The notes beneath the pieces were generated by a model, which saw only the letters and a list, made by a program, of their open reading frames with translations, was not told the DNA's origin and did not search any database. Source: Ardenticatenaceae bacterium (lineage in GTDB: Bacteria; Chloroflexota; Anaerolineae; Promineifilales; Promineifilaceae). From it: 64,000 nt of DNA. Both the position numbers and the translations under genes were made by a program. Position 1 is the first letter of the stretch, and every line of letters begins with the position of its first letter. The DNA lies in assembly GCA_020634395.1 (NCBI GenBank), contig JACKBU010000011.1, positions 62,001 to 126,000 of the forward strand. Direction: 5' to 3'. Positions 16,374 to 24,445 of the stretch are shown in pieces.

Positions 16374-17315
16374 TTAAGAGCGGGGCGCCGACCGGCGGGT
16401 CAGGCGGACGAGATAAAGCGCCAGGGCGGCCACGATGATCACACCCACGGCCCCGGCAATGATGGTAGACAGGTTTTCGCTGCCGATGAAGGGGATGGTG
16501 TAATCTGGCAGAACTTCGTAGGGAGCGGCGACGGCCGTGCCCAAAAAGCCTACATCCTCAGCCACGCGCTCCAGCCCGTCCGGGCTGGCCGAAGCAAACG
16601 GAGCCAGCAGCACTACCGCCAGGGTCAGCAGCGCTCCCCCGACAATCCAGACCCGGCTGCCTTTTGCCTCGCTGTCGCCCAGCAAATCGGGGCGCACGCG
16701 GAAGATAAAGGCCAGCGCCGCCACGGTGATCAGTGCTTCGCCCAGGCCAATGAAGGCGTGCACGCCCAGCATGGCCGGAACCACGATGCCCAGGGCCACG
16801 GTGCCGCTTAGCCAGAGTTCCAACGAGGTCATCAATGCGGCAGCCATCACCGACAGCCAGGCAGCCACTCCGGCGGTGATGAGTTTAACAGTCTCGCTAC
16901 GGCCGTTAGCCGCCCGATACAGCCCATATCCCACCAGCGCCGTAACGATGCCCATGTTGAAGATATTTGCCCCCATCACCAGCAGCCCGCCATCCTGAAA
17001 CAACAGGCCTTGTACGCCGATCACACAGGTCATCACCAAAATACCTACCCACGGACCGAGGACGATGGCGGCCAGCGCACCGCCCAGGAGGTGACCGGAG
17101 GTGCCCCCGGCCACCGGGAAATTGATCATTTGCGCCGCGAAAATAAAAGCGGCCATGATACCCGCCAGGGGCGCCAGCCGTTCGTCGAACTGGTCCTGGC
17201 TGCGGCGTATGGCGATAGCGAGCGTAACGGCCGTCAACACCCACAGCACGGCCGAGATGGTAACACTCAAAAACCCGTCCGGAATGTGCATGAGGGCAAT
17301 GGACAAGACAAACAT
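16374..17315 (-). CDS. cbiM: CbiM substrate-specific subunit fused to a CbiN-like PDGLE domain
   Basis: 313 residues. The N-terminal MHIPDGFLS, whose His and Met bind the metal in NikM/CbiM, is followed by seven-helix CbiM features (FPVAGGTSGHLLGG, GLLFQDGGLLVMGANIFNMG, HAFIGLGEALIT). After residue 230 comes a transmembrane helix, then literally SPDGLERVAEDVGF, the PDGLE domain signature, and a last helix. So S-component and CbiN/NikN function are on one chain. ATG at 17315 has AGGAG six bases upstream; the frame is open further up inside the Fur gene. Whether Ni or Co is transported cannot be decided. Confidence 0.93.
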   Translation of the reverse strand: MFVLSIALMHIPDGFLSVTISAVLWVLTAVTLAIAIRRSQDQFDERLAPLAGIMAAFIFAAQMINFPVAGGTSGHLLGGALAAIVLGPWVGILVMTCVIGVQGLLFQDGGLLVMGANIFNMGIVTALVGYGLYRAANGRSETVKLITAGVAAWLSVMAAALMTSLELWLSGTVALGIVVPAMLGVHAFIGLGEALITVAALAFIFRVRPDLLGDSEAKGSRVWIVGGALLTLAVVLLAPFASASPDGLERVAEDVGFLGTAVAAPYEVLPDYTIPFIGSENLSTIIAGAVGVIIVAALALYLVRLTRRSAPRS

Positions 17316-17332
17316 GGTTATTCTCCTGTTGC

Positions 17333-17767
17333 TTACGACGTGGTTGGCGTCTGGCAGTGGGCACAAACACCCGTGATGATTAAATGGTCCAGGTCCGCGC
17401 GGAAGCCGTGTTCCGCCAGCAGCCAATCCGCCAGATCGGTCAGCTGGTCGGCGGCCATTTCGTATACATGTTCGCAGCGGCGGCAAACCAGGTGGTAATG
17501 CGGCTGCTCGCCCACAATTTCGTAGACTGTCTGTCCGGTGATGTCACTGCGGGCGACCATGCGCAGTTCAACCAGAAACTCCAGCGTGCGGTAAACGGTT
17601 GCCTGGTTGAGCGCGGGCATCTGCGGGGAAACCTGCTCGAAAACCTCACCGGCGGTGGCGTGGCCGCCCATGGCGCAGAGTGCATCCAGCACCAGCTGGC
17701 GCTGCGGTGTCAGGCGATATCCCTGGGCGCGTATTTTTTCGGCAAAGTGTTGTTCTTGGTGGGACAT
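17333..17767 (-). CDS. Fur-family metalloregulator, probably controlling the Ni/Co importer
   Basis: 144 residues. The winged-helix part has RLTPQRQLVLDAL and NQATVYRTLEFL, the DNA-recognition helix of Fur proteins; the dimerisation part has HYHLVCRRCEHVYE and a second pair CAHCQ, forming the structural CxxC zinc sites. It lies 17 bases upstream of cbiM and is surely cotranscribed with it, so a nickel/cobalt-responsive (Nur-like) role is more likely than Fe or Zn sensing, but this is inferred from context. Confidence 0.9.
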   Translation of the reverse strand: MSHQEQHFAEKIRAQGYRLTPQRQLVLDALCAMGGHATAGEVFEQVSPQMPALNQATVYRTLEFLVELRMVARSDITGQTVYEIVGEQPHYHLVCRRCEHVYEMAADQLTDLADWLLAEHGFRADLDHLIITGVCAHCQTPTTS

Positions 17768-17820
17768 AGTTGTAACGTTATAGCCTATAAATTTATCGCA
17801 AGTTTTTGTTATTGCAAATT
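17768..17820 (-). promoter_or_regulatory. candidate promoter/operator of the fur-cbiMQO operon
   Basis: Immediately upstream of the Fur start is a very AT-rich stretch in a GC-rich genome. On the minus strand TTGCAA (17812-17817) is followed after 16 bases by TAAATT, and a second TTGCGA half site (17796-17801) lies between. TTGC half sites resemble those of characterised Nur boxes but the spacing differs, so this is a tentative call. Confidence 0.35.
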
Positions 17821-17930
17821 TTCGCATCAAGCGGTGGAAATAGCAAGGGGCAGGCAAACGGCCGTTGGGTGTAAGCAGGGCCGGAGGCGTGCACTCATCT
17901 TTCCTGCCTGAGCGGTGGAGGGTGGCGCGG

Positions 17931-19073
17931 TTAAAAGTCCCAGGGGGCGACGCCGGTGCTGCTTTCGCTGAACAGCGAGGCGCGAATGGTAGGAGCCAGA
18001 TCTGGCAGGAGGTCGGCGGTGGCGTTTAACAGACCGAAGCAGCCGGTAAGCATCATATCACCAAAGGGGACGGCGAAATACGGCCGTAACGCCGATCCCA
18101 CAAGCAGCCCGCGGCGCGGTCCGGTTACCGCCACGCCAAAACCGTGGTCGGAAAGGGGCAGAGGTTGGGCGAAGGGAATGTAAGCGCCGTGCCCCTGATC
18201 CTGGTAAACCGCTTCGTGCTGCAGGGTGCCGCTGGCCAGACGCTGCAGCAGGTCGTCGAGCTTGGGCCGGTCGAGCATGCCGGTGTGGTGTTCAAAGACA
18301 CCTTCAACGCCCGTTGGACCGAGGCGGAAGGCCAGCGTATGCAGGTTACCCAGGTTGGCAACCAGCACGCGCCGGCGGGCGCGCACGGCCGTATCCAGCG
18401 TGGCTCCCAACACGGCTGCCGGTGCGGTATCCATTACCACCACCGGCGCGTCAATTTGTGGCGCGGCCTGAGCCACTGCCTGCAGGCGGGTCATGATAGG
18501 CGGCACGTCGGCGGCGCGGTAGGCGAAGGCGCTGAGCCGATTGTGGGCCTGCAGGCGCTGGCGGATGTAGTCGAAGCGGAAGAGGCGATCGGAGTAGTCG
18601 GGTGGGGCATTGCCATGATCAAAAACGCCGACGGCCACGGCCGTAAGGTCGTCCAGCGCCACACCAAATTCGCCCAAAGCACGGGCAATGGCGCCAAAAT
18701 CGAAATCACGCATGCTCAGGCGCAGCACGTCGGCCGGCAGAGCAGCCAGCTCATCTTCACTGACCAGGGTAATGCCCATGGCGCGGATGACGTCCAAATC
18801 ATCGTTGAAGGAGCGAGCGGCAGCAGGCGTAGCATAGACGGCGTAACCGGCGCGCAGATGGGTTTCGGCTGCCCACTGGCTGGGTCCACCGCCCATCGTC
18901 TGGCCGTGCAGCGCAACGGCCGTGCCCACGCCGGTGGCTTCCTGCAATCGCCGGTATATCATCATCGTGGGCGAGGGAACAACCAGTTTAAAGCCGTTTT
19001 CCACGTCCAGGCGCGAGTCGTATAAAAATATGTCTTGGGTGCCGGTGCCAATATCGACGCACAGGATTTTCAT
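17931..19073 (-). CDS. DUF1786 family protein (actin-like ATPase fold)
   Basis: 380 residues. KILCVDIGTGTQDIFLYD at the N-terminus is an ASKHA-type phosphate-binding loop; GVFDHGNAPPDYSDRLFRFDY and VLVANLGNLHTLAF are further conserved blocks of DUF1786, often mis-annotated as pyruvate formate-lyase activating enzyme. No iron-sulfur motif is present, so that name is wrong. The ATG at 19073 is chosen over TTG at 19082; neither has a strong Shine-Dalgarno. Function unknown. Confidence 0.82.
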   Translation of the reverse strand: MKILCVDIGTGTQDIFLYDSRLDVENGFKLVVPSPTMMIYRRLQEATGVGTAVALHGQTMGGGPSQWAAETHLRAGYAVYATPAAARSFNDDLDVIRAMGITLVSEDELAALPADVLRLSMRDFDFGAIARALGEFGVALDDLTAVAVGVFDHGNAPPDYSDRLFRFDYIRQRLQAHNRLSAFAYRAADVPPIMTRLQAVAQAAPQIDAPVVVMDTAPAAVLGATLDTAVRARRRVLVANLGNLHTLAFRLGPTGVEGVFEHHTGMLDRPKLDDLLQRLASGTLQHEAVYQDQGHGAYIPFAQPLPLSDHGFGVAVTGPRRGLLVGSALRPYFAVPFGDMMLTGCFGLLNATADLLPDLAPTIRASLFSESSTGVAPWDF

Positions 19074-19195
19074 AGGGGACAATCTTTTGTATCCGAATGG
19101 TTTTTCTGGCGCGTATGATAAACGATTGCCCCACGACTCACAAGGGATGCTGAAGGTATCAGCCCCGGTTGCTCATCCACCCAACCTTGCACATT

Positions 19196-19238
19196 TTGCA
19201 CCTGTGAAATAGGCGTTATACAATGATATTTGTATCAT
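19196..19238 (+). promoter_or_regulatory. promoter and palindromic operator candidate of the copper chaperone gene
   Basis: TTGCAC (19196-19201) and TACAAT (19219-19224) are separated by exactly 17 bases. Overlapping the -10 edge and the start site is the perfect inverted repeat ATGATA-TTTG-TATCAT (19223-19238), well placed for a repressor. Confidence 0.5.
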
Positions 19239-19306
19239 ATCCTCTCAAGTTATCACATGATTGAGGATCGTCCAGAAAAGCTTAGGTTTAAAAGGAGAGA
19301 AGTTTT

Positions 19307-19786
19307 ATGAAGCGTGTATCAATCGTCTTGTTCATCTTGTTGCTCGGTGTGTTGATGGGTTGTTCGTCGGCCGGAACGGACACGGCTGGAACGTTGGAAG
19401 TGAAGGACGTGTGGGGCCGTAATTCGCCGATGGCCGCGCCTAACGGAGCCTTTTATATGACCATTGTGAACAATACCGGCGAGGACGAACAACTTTTGAG
19501 CGTGGCCACGGATGTTTGCAGCACGGTGGAGCTCCACGAAATGTACACAATGGACAACGGCGCGATGGGTATGCGCCCGGTGGATGGGGGTGTTATTGCT
19601 ATCCCGGCCGGGCAAACGGTGGAGCTCAAGGTGGGTGGCCTGCACGTCATGTGCATCGATAAGGTCCAGGCGTTTGAAACAGGCCAGCAAATTCCGTTGA
19701 CTCTAACTTTTGCCAACGCCGGCGAGATGGTTGTGAACGCGGAAATTCGAGAGGAGGCCATGGACAGCAGCAGCATGGGTGGTTAA
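19307..19786 (+). CDS. PCu(A)C copper chaperone lipoprotein
   Basis: 159 residues with lipobox LMGC (Cys 19). The mature part is a PCu(A)C cupredoxin-like domain: VWGRNSPMAAPNGAFYMTI, then ELHEMYTMDNGAMGMRPV and GLHVMCID, giving the H-x-M ... M ... H-x-M copper(I) ligand set. These proteins deliver copper to the CuA site of cytochrome c oxidase. AAGGAGAG precedes the ATG, a terminator follows, and no oxidase gene is in the window, so the chaperone is a single-gene unit. Confidence 0.93.
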   Translation: MKRVSIVLFILLLGVLMGCSSAGTDTAGTLEVKDVWGRNSPMAAPNGAFYMTIVNNTGEDEQLLSVATDVCSTVELHEMYTMDNGAMGMRPVDGGVIAIPAGQTVELKVGGLHVMCIDKVQAFETGQQIPLTLTFANAGEMVVNAEIREEAMDSSSMGG

Positions 19787-19818
19787 CGGCAGCAGCTGCA
19801 GTGTGGCAAAGAATTTTT

Positions 19819-19844
19819 AGCCGGTCCACTGGGCCGGCTTTTTT
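19819..19844 (+). terminator. rho-independent terminator
   Basis: AGCCGG (19819-19824) pairs with CCGGCT (19834-19839) and is followed by six T. It lies between the copper chaperone and the convergent SARP-type regulator. Confidence 0.85.
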
Positions 19845-19853
19845 GTTTCCCGC

Positions 19854-22800
19854 TCAGGCGGAGAGGATTTGCTGGTAAAGGTCGGTGGTTACGGCCGTGG
19901 GTGCTACGCCCAGTTCCTTCTGCAAATAATCAACACAGCGATGATACGTGCGCAGTGCCTGCGCGCGGTTGCCCAGTTCCGCATAGGCCTGCATCATCAG
20001 GCGGTAAGCCTGTTCCCAACAGTTGTCCTGAGTCAGGATTACCTGGCAGACGTGCAGCGCTTCTTCCCACAGGGCGGCCTCGGCCAGCAGCTGCGCCAGC
20101 CGGTCTGCGGCACGCAGATAGAGGGTGATCAGTCGTTCGCGTTCCTCGCTGCACCACTCCTCATAGCGGGCCTCGGCCAGAAATTCGCCCTGGTGCAGGG
20201 CCAGCGCCCGCCGGTAAGCCTGCATAGCTTGCGGGGCATTATCGGTTTGTAAGCAGTCCCCTTCGTCTACGGCCGTTTCAAACGCTTCCACGTCAAGCCA
20301 TATGTCTGCCTCTGGGCGCAGGCCATACAGGGTGCCGTCGCGCAGCACAAAGGCTGAAGGAGCACGCGGCGGGCGGTCAGGTTCCAATGCTTGGCAAAGC
20401 GCATTGAAAGCGATCTTGAAGTTGCGACGGCCGTTTTCCGGGTCCAACTCCGGCCAAAGCAGGTCAACAATCTGGTCCCGATCCAGCACCTCCCGGCGGC
20501 GTGAAAGCAAGAGTTGGAGCAGTTGGCGAGCCGTCTTGCGCTGCCATTCGCGGGGCGCAACAAGCTCCGCGCCCCGCCAGACCATAAACTGGCCGAGCGT
20601 TTGCACCCGCAGCTGGTAGCCTGGATGCAGCTTCAGCGCCGATAAGCCCAAGAGAGCCAGCAGTCGCCGGGCATAGGTCGCCTCCACATCCTCGTCGCGG
20701 GCGGTCAGAAGCAGCGGAACCAACGCTCGCGGATCGGGTGGTCCGACCAGCGTGCGGCGCGTGAAGAGATAGTCGTAGCCGTAAGTGCGGGCCAGCCGCA
20801 GTAAAGCAGCCAGACCGGAGCGGAGCAGATCCATTTCCCCCTGGTCTTGCCAGATCAGGCACTGCCAAAGCAGGGCCAACGCTTCGCCGTGGGTGTCGTT
20901 GCATTCCCGGAAAGCGGCCAGTGCCTGAGCCAATTCACCGGAAGCCTGCGGTATTTCATCGGCCAGGACATATCCCGCGCCCAACGACAGGTGGATAAAG
21001 GCTTCGATCCACTCGTCGCCGGCGCTTCGGGCGATGGCGATGCCTTGTTCGGCGGCTTGGGCGGCTTCGGCCAGGTGGCCGCGAAAGCCGTGGACCTGGC
21101 AAATCCCCCAAAATGATTCCACCTTCAACCGCGGCACCATCAGCCTATCGCTGAGGGCAATGCATTGGCGAAAGCAGCGGTACGCTTCTTCGTAGCCCTG
21201 CTCGTCTTTTTGCAGCAGCCAGGCGTGGCCCTGGCGCATGTAGCCCACGGCCGTAATAAAGGGCGATTGGAACATCTGGCCGCGCTGCGTGCCCTGCATG
21301 GCAAAAGCATGGGCGTGTTCGCGTTCCCCCTCGAATGCCAGGACCAGCGCCAGCAGCAAAGGCGTTTCGCGATGGGCGCGCGGCCGCAGCACCGGTTCTT
21401 GCTGCTCTTGATGGACACGGTCTTCCAAGAGCTGCCGCGCTTCCGCCAGACGGCCGGTGCGCAGCAGCACGCGCACCGAGAGTTCGGCCTCGGCCGGGCC
21501 TTCCTGGCGCAGGGCGCGGGCCTGCTGGCGGTATGTTTCCGCTTCTTCCAGATGGCCCAGGTTGAGCATGTTTTCGGCCAGCAGTTCGCGCAGGCGCGCC
21601 CGGCTTTCGCGGTCTTCCAGGCCGTCGGAAATGCGCATGGCTTCTTGCAGCAGCTGTTCCGCCTGGCTAGGATTCACAGTATCCAGGTAAACACGGGCCT
21701 GGCCGCGCAGGGCCTGCCCGACTTCACGCAGGCTGCCCTGGGTACGAGCCCGCGTCTCCGCCTGCTGGTACCACCCCAGCGCTTCATCAAAGCGGCTGTG
21801 CAGCCGGGCGATGTCGCCCAGGCAGACCAGCAGCGTGGGGTGGGTTTCCAGCACTTCGGGAGGCAGGCCGGCCATCCAGCCGGACAGGAGGTTGAGGCGT
21901 CCGCTGCGCACCAGCCGCCGACCAGATTCGTCGAGGATTACGGCCGTTTGCTCAAAATCGCCTGCGGCCAGCAAGTGATGGATGGTTTTTTCTTCGTCGC
22001 CCTGTTGGCGGTAGTAGGCGGCGGCTCGCCGGTGGAGAGTTTGAGCGGTGTATGGCTCTAACTGATTTTGCAGCAGTTCGCGCAGTAGGTGATGATATCG
22101 CAGTACGCCCTCTCCCATGCTGACGACAAACAGGCTGTTCTCTTGGAGATAGCGCAGGATTTGCTCGCTGTCCTGGGCCTGGCGCAGGAAGTTGCAGGCG
22201 GCGGTATCCATTTCACGCAGCACGGCCGTTTCCCGCAAAAATGCCTGGATGTCCAACGCCTGCTGCGCCAAAACCTCCTGCACCAAAAAGCTGAACAGGT
22301 CGCTGCTGGAACCAGACAACTGTTCCAGCGCATCATTGAGGGTTGTGTGGGTGTCGCTTTGCCAGCGCTGCCATACCAACTGGAGGGCGATAGCCCAGCC
22401 TTCGCTTTTTGCCGCCAACTGGTTGACCTGCTCGTTCGTCAGGGGGAGGCGGTATTGTTCCTGAAACAGCGTCTGGATTTCGGCGGGCGTAAAGGCCATT
22501 TCCGCCTGGTTGATCTCCAGAAGCTCGCCGCGCACCTGCCAGGTGAGGGTAGTGGGCAGCTTCAGCGGGTAGCGTGTGGCCAGGATGATGTGCAGGTTAG
22601 CTGGGGCGCGCCCGATGAGTCGATCGAGAATGCGCAGCGGATCACCCGAGGCTTCCAGCAGGTGGACATCGTCCAGTACCAGGAAGATGGCTTCCTGACG
22701 GCAGTCGGCCAGGGTGTTGACAAGCATGTCGACGGCCGTCGTCCAGGGCAAAGGTGCGCTGCCCCGATCCCAGGCCTCCAACAGGGTCAAAGGAGTGGTG

Positions 22801-23084
22801 GAGAAACCGGGGAGGGCAGCGGCAAAGCCATGATAGAGATGCAGCAGGAGGCGCAGGGGGTCCACATCGCCATCGTCCAGATGATACCAGACGAGATGAG
22901 GCGCAACGGCCGTGAGCGCGGCCAGCGCCGTACTTTTGCCGTAGCCTGCACCTGCCTGCACCATCGTCAGGCGGTAGTCGGCGGCTTCCAACAGGCGCTG
23001 CGTGAGACGAGGCCGGACCAGCGTGCGTTTGGGCGGATACGGCGGGATTAATTTAGTGCGAACGACATAATTTTCAGGATACAC
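19854..23084 (-). CDS. MalT-like ATPase/TPR regulator with C-terminal SARP (winged-helix plus BTAD) domains
   Basis: 1076 residues. Domains in order: a STAND ATPase with GAGYGKST (Walker A, about residue 45) and FLVLDDVHLLE (Walker B, about 135); a MalT-type winged helix to about 400; a long TPR region to about 800; an OmpR-like winged helix starting VQTLGQFMVWRGAELV at about 825; and a BTAD domain ending the protein. In MalT the DNA-binding part is LuxR-type; here it is SARP-type, as in many Chloroflexota and actinobacterial regulators. Such proteins are ligand-triggered activators. The target is unknown; the adjacent glycerate kinase operon, 24 bases upstream in the same direction, is the nearest candidate. 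Confidence 0.9.
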   Translation of the reverse strand: MYPENYVVRTKLIPPYPPKRTLVRPRLTQRLLEAADYRLTMVQAGAGYGKSTALAALTAVAPHLVWYHLDDGDVDPLRLLLHLYHGFAAALPGFSTTPLTLLEAWDRGSAPLPWTTAVDMLVNTLADCRQEAIFLVLDDVHLLEASGDPLRILDRLIGRAPANLHIILATRYPLKLPTTLTWQVRGELLEINQAEMAFTPAEIQTLFQEQYRLPLTNEQVNQLAAKSEGWAIALQLVWQRWQSDTHTTLNDALEQLSGSSSDLFSFLVQEVLAQQALDIQAFLRETAVLREMDTAACNFLRQAQDSEQILRYLQENSLFVVSMGEGVLRYHHLLRELLQNQLEPYTAQTLHRRAAAYYRQQGDEEKTIHHLLAAGDFEQTAVILDESGRRLVRSGRLNLLSGWMAGLPPEVLETHPTLLVCLGDIARLHSRFDEALGWYQQAETRARTQGSLREVGQALRGQARVYLDTVNPSQAEQLLQEAMRISDGLEDRESRARLRELLAENMLNLGHLEEAETYRQQARALRQEGPAEAELSVRVLLRTGRLAEARQLLEDRVHQEQQEPVLRPRAHRETPLLLALVLAFEGEREHAHAFAMQGTQRGQMFQSPFITAVGYMRQGHAWLLQKDEQGYEEAYRCFRQCIALSDRLMVPRLKVESFWGICQVHGFRGHLAEAAQAAEQGIAIARSAGDEWIEAFIHLSLGAGYVLADEIPQASGELAQALAAFRECNDTHGEALALLWQCLIWQDQGEMDLLRSGLAALLRLARTYGYDYLFTRRTLVGPPDPRALVPLLLTARDEDVEATYARRLLALLGLSALKLHPGYQLRVQTLGQFMVWRGAELVAPREWQRKTARQLLQLLLSRRREVLDRDQIVDLLWPELDPENGRRNFKIAFNALCQALEPDRPPRAPSAFVLRDGTLYGLRPEADIWLDVEAFETAVDEGDCLQTDNAPQAMQAYRRALALHQGEFLAEARYEEWCSEERERLITLYLRAADRLAQLLAEAALWEEALHVCQVILTQDNCWEQAYRLMMQAYAELGNRAQALRTYHRCVDYLQKELGVAPTAVTTDLYQQILSA

Positions 23085-23108
23085 AGTCAGTTATGGTGCG
23101 CCGCCGGT

Positions 23109-24434
23109 CTATTCCCGGTAGCGCAGAATAAAGACCAGATCATTGACGTTGGTTCCGGTGGGTCCAGACCGCAGCAGGCAGGGTGGAGAACCGGTCGTTT
23201 GCTGGTCGAGTGTTTGGAAAAAGTGGTAACTATCGTTGTTGTTGAGGAAGGCGCGAGGCAGTAGATTGGCTTGTTGGGCCAGAACGGCCGTTTCGCCCGT
23301 CACCATAGCCCCGGCCGCGTCCGTGGGACCGTCTTCGCCGTCCGTGGCCAGGCTGGCAACCACAACCCGCGGCTCGCCGGCCAGCGAAATGGCGGCCGCC
23401 AGCGCCGTTTCCAGATTCCGCCCGCCTAGGCCATCGCCGGAAAGCGTGACGGTGGTTTCGCCGCCGAGAACGAGGCAGTGATCAGGCGGCGTGTCTTTGG
23501 CGATGGCGGCGGCTACGCGCCCAACCTCGCGTGCTTCACCTTCGAGCCGGGCGGTAAGCAGTTGGGTGGTGAAGCCTGATTGGGCAGCGCGGAGCAGGGC
23601 GGCCTTGGCGGCCTGCTGCACGTCGCCGATGATAAAGTGCGGCGGAGGGTCTGTGGTGCGGTGCGACGGCCGTTGCGCCAGGGCAATTTGCAGACGGCGG
23701 AAAAGGAGGTTGTCCAGCTTTTTCGCCATGTCGTAACGGTCTAGCACGGCCAGCGCGTCAGCGGGTGTATCGCTGCCGGGCACAGTGGGACCGCTGCCGA
23801 TGAAGGGCAGCGCGTTGCCCACCACATCGCTCAAAATCAGGCTAATGCAGCGCGCCGGCGCGGCCCAATCGGCCAGACCGCCGCCTTTGACGGCATCTAA
23901 TTGGCGGCGCACCGTGTTAAATTCAGCGATGGGACAGCCAGAAACCAACAGCGCCCGGTTAAGAGCCTGCCAATCGGCCAGAGAAACCAGCGGTTGGCTG
24001 AGCAGGGCAGAGGCGCCGCCGGAGATGAGGCACAGGACGAGGTCCTGGGCGGCGGTTGTTTGCAGCAGATCGTGCACGGCCGTCGTCGTCGCCAGGCTGT
24101 CTGGGCCGGGCACAGGGTGATTGCCGGTGTAGACGGTGATGGCTTCCGGCAGGGCCAGCCGGGCGGGCAGCGTTTTGCTGATGACGATGCCTGTGTGCGG
24201 CGTGGCGCCAAGCGCCTGGCTGGCCGCCTGGGCCATGGGCACGGCCGCTTTGCCGACGGCTACCAGGAAGATGTTTCCCTGGCGCAAATCGTAGTGCTGC
24301 TGCCCGCCGATCAGCAGATCGCTGCCGGTGATCTGGAGCTGTGCGGAAACGGCCGTAGCCGGGTCAGCCGCCGCCAGGGCCGCCTGATAGAGCTTCAGAA
24401 CATGCTCAGGATAATCGGCAAAGTAGGGGGCCAC
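23109..24434 (-). CDS. glycerate 2-kinase (GckA/TtuD-MOFRL family)
   Basis: 441 residues. VAVGKAAVPMAQAA, CLISGGASALLSQP (nucleotide-binding), NTVRRQLDAVKGGGLA with the catalytic Lys, LSDVVGNALPFIGSGPTVP, and the C-terminal MOFRL motifs SLATDGEDGPTDAAGA define the DUF4147/MOFRL glycerate kinases, which make 2-phosphoglycerate. The start is GTG at 24434 with GAGG five bases upstream. It is 11 bases from the preceding solute-binding lipoprotein gene. Confidence 0.93.
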   Translation of the reverse strand: MAPYFADYPEHVLKLYQAALAAADPATAVSAQLQITGSDLLIGGQQHYDLRQGNIFLVAVGKAAVPMAQAASQALGATPHTGIVISKTLPARLALPEAITVYTGNHPVPGPDSLATTTAVHDLLQTTAAQDLVLCLISGGASALLSQPLVSLADWQALNRALLVSGCPIAEFNTVRRQLDAVKGGGLADWAAPARCISLILSDVVGNALPFIGSGPTVPGSDTPADALAVLDRYDMAKKLDNLLFRRLQIALAQRPSHRTTDPPPHFIIGDVQQAAKAALLRAAQSGFTTQLLTARLEGEAREVGRVAAAIAKDTPPDHCLVLGGETTVTLSGDGLGGRNLETALAAAISLAGEPRVVVASLATDGEDGPTDAAGAMVTGETAVLAQQANLLPRAFLNNNDSYHFFQTLDQQTTGSPPCLLRSGPTGTNVNDLVFILRYRE

Positions 24435-24445
24435 ACTGTCCTCGC

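Noticed and set aside
17931..19073. Annotation as pyruvate formate-lyase activating enzyme
   Set aside because: The protein has an actin-like phosphate loop and lacks the radical-SAM CxxxCxxC motif; DUF1786 is the correct family.
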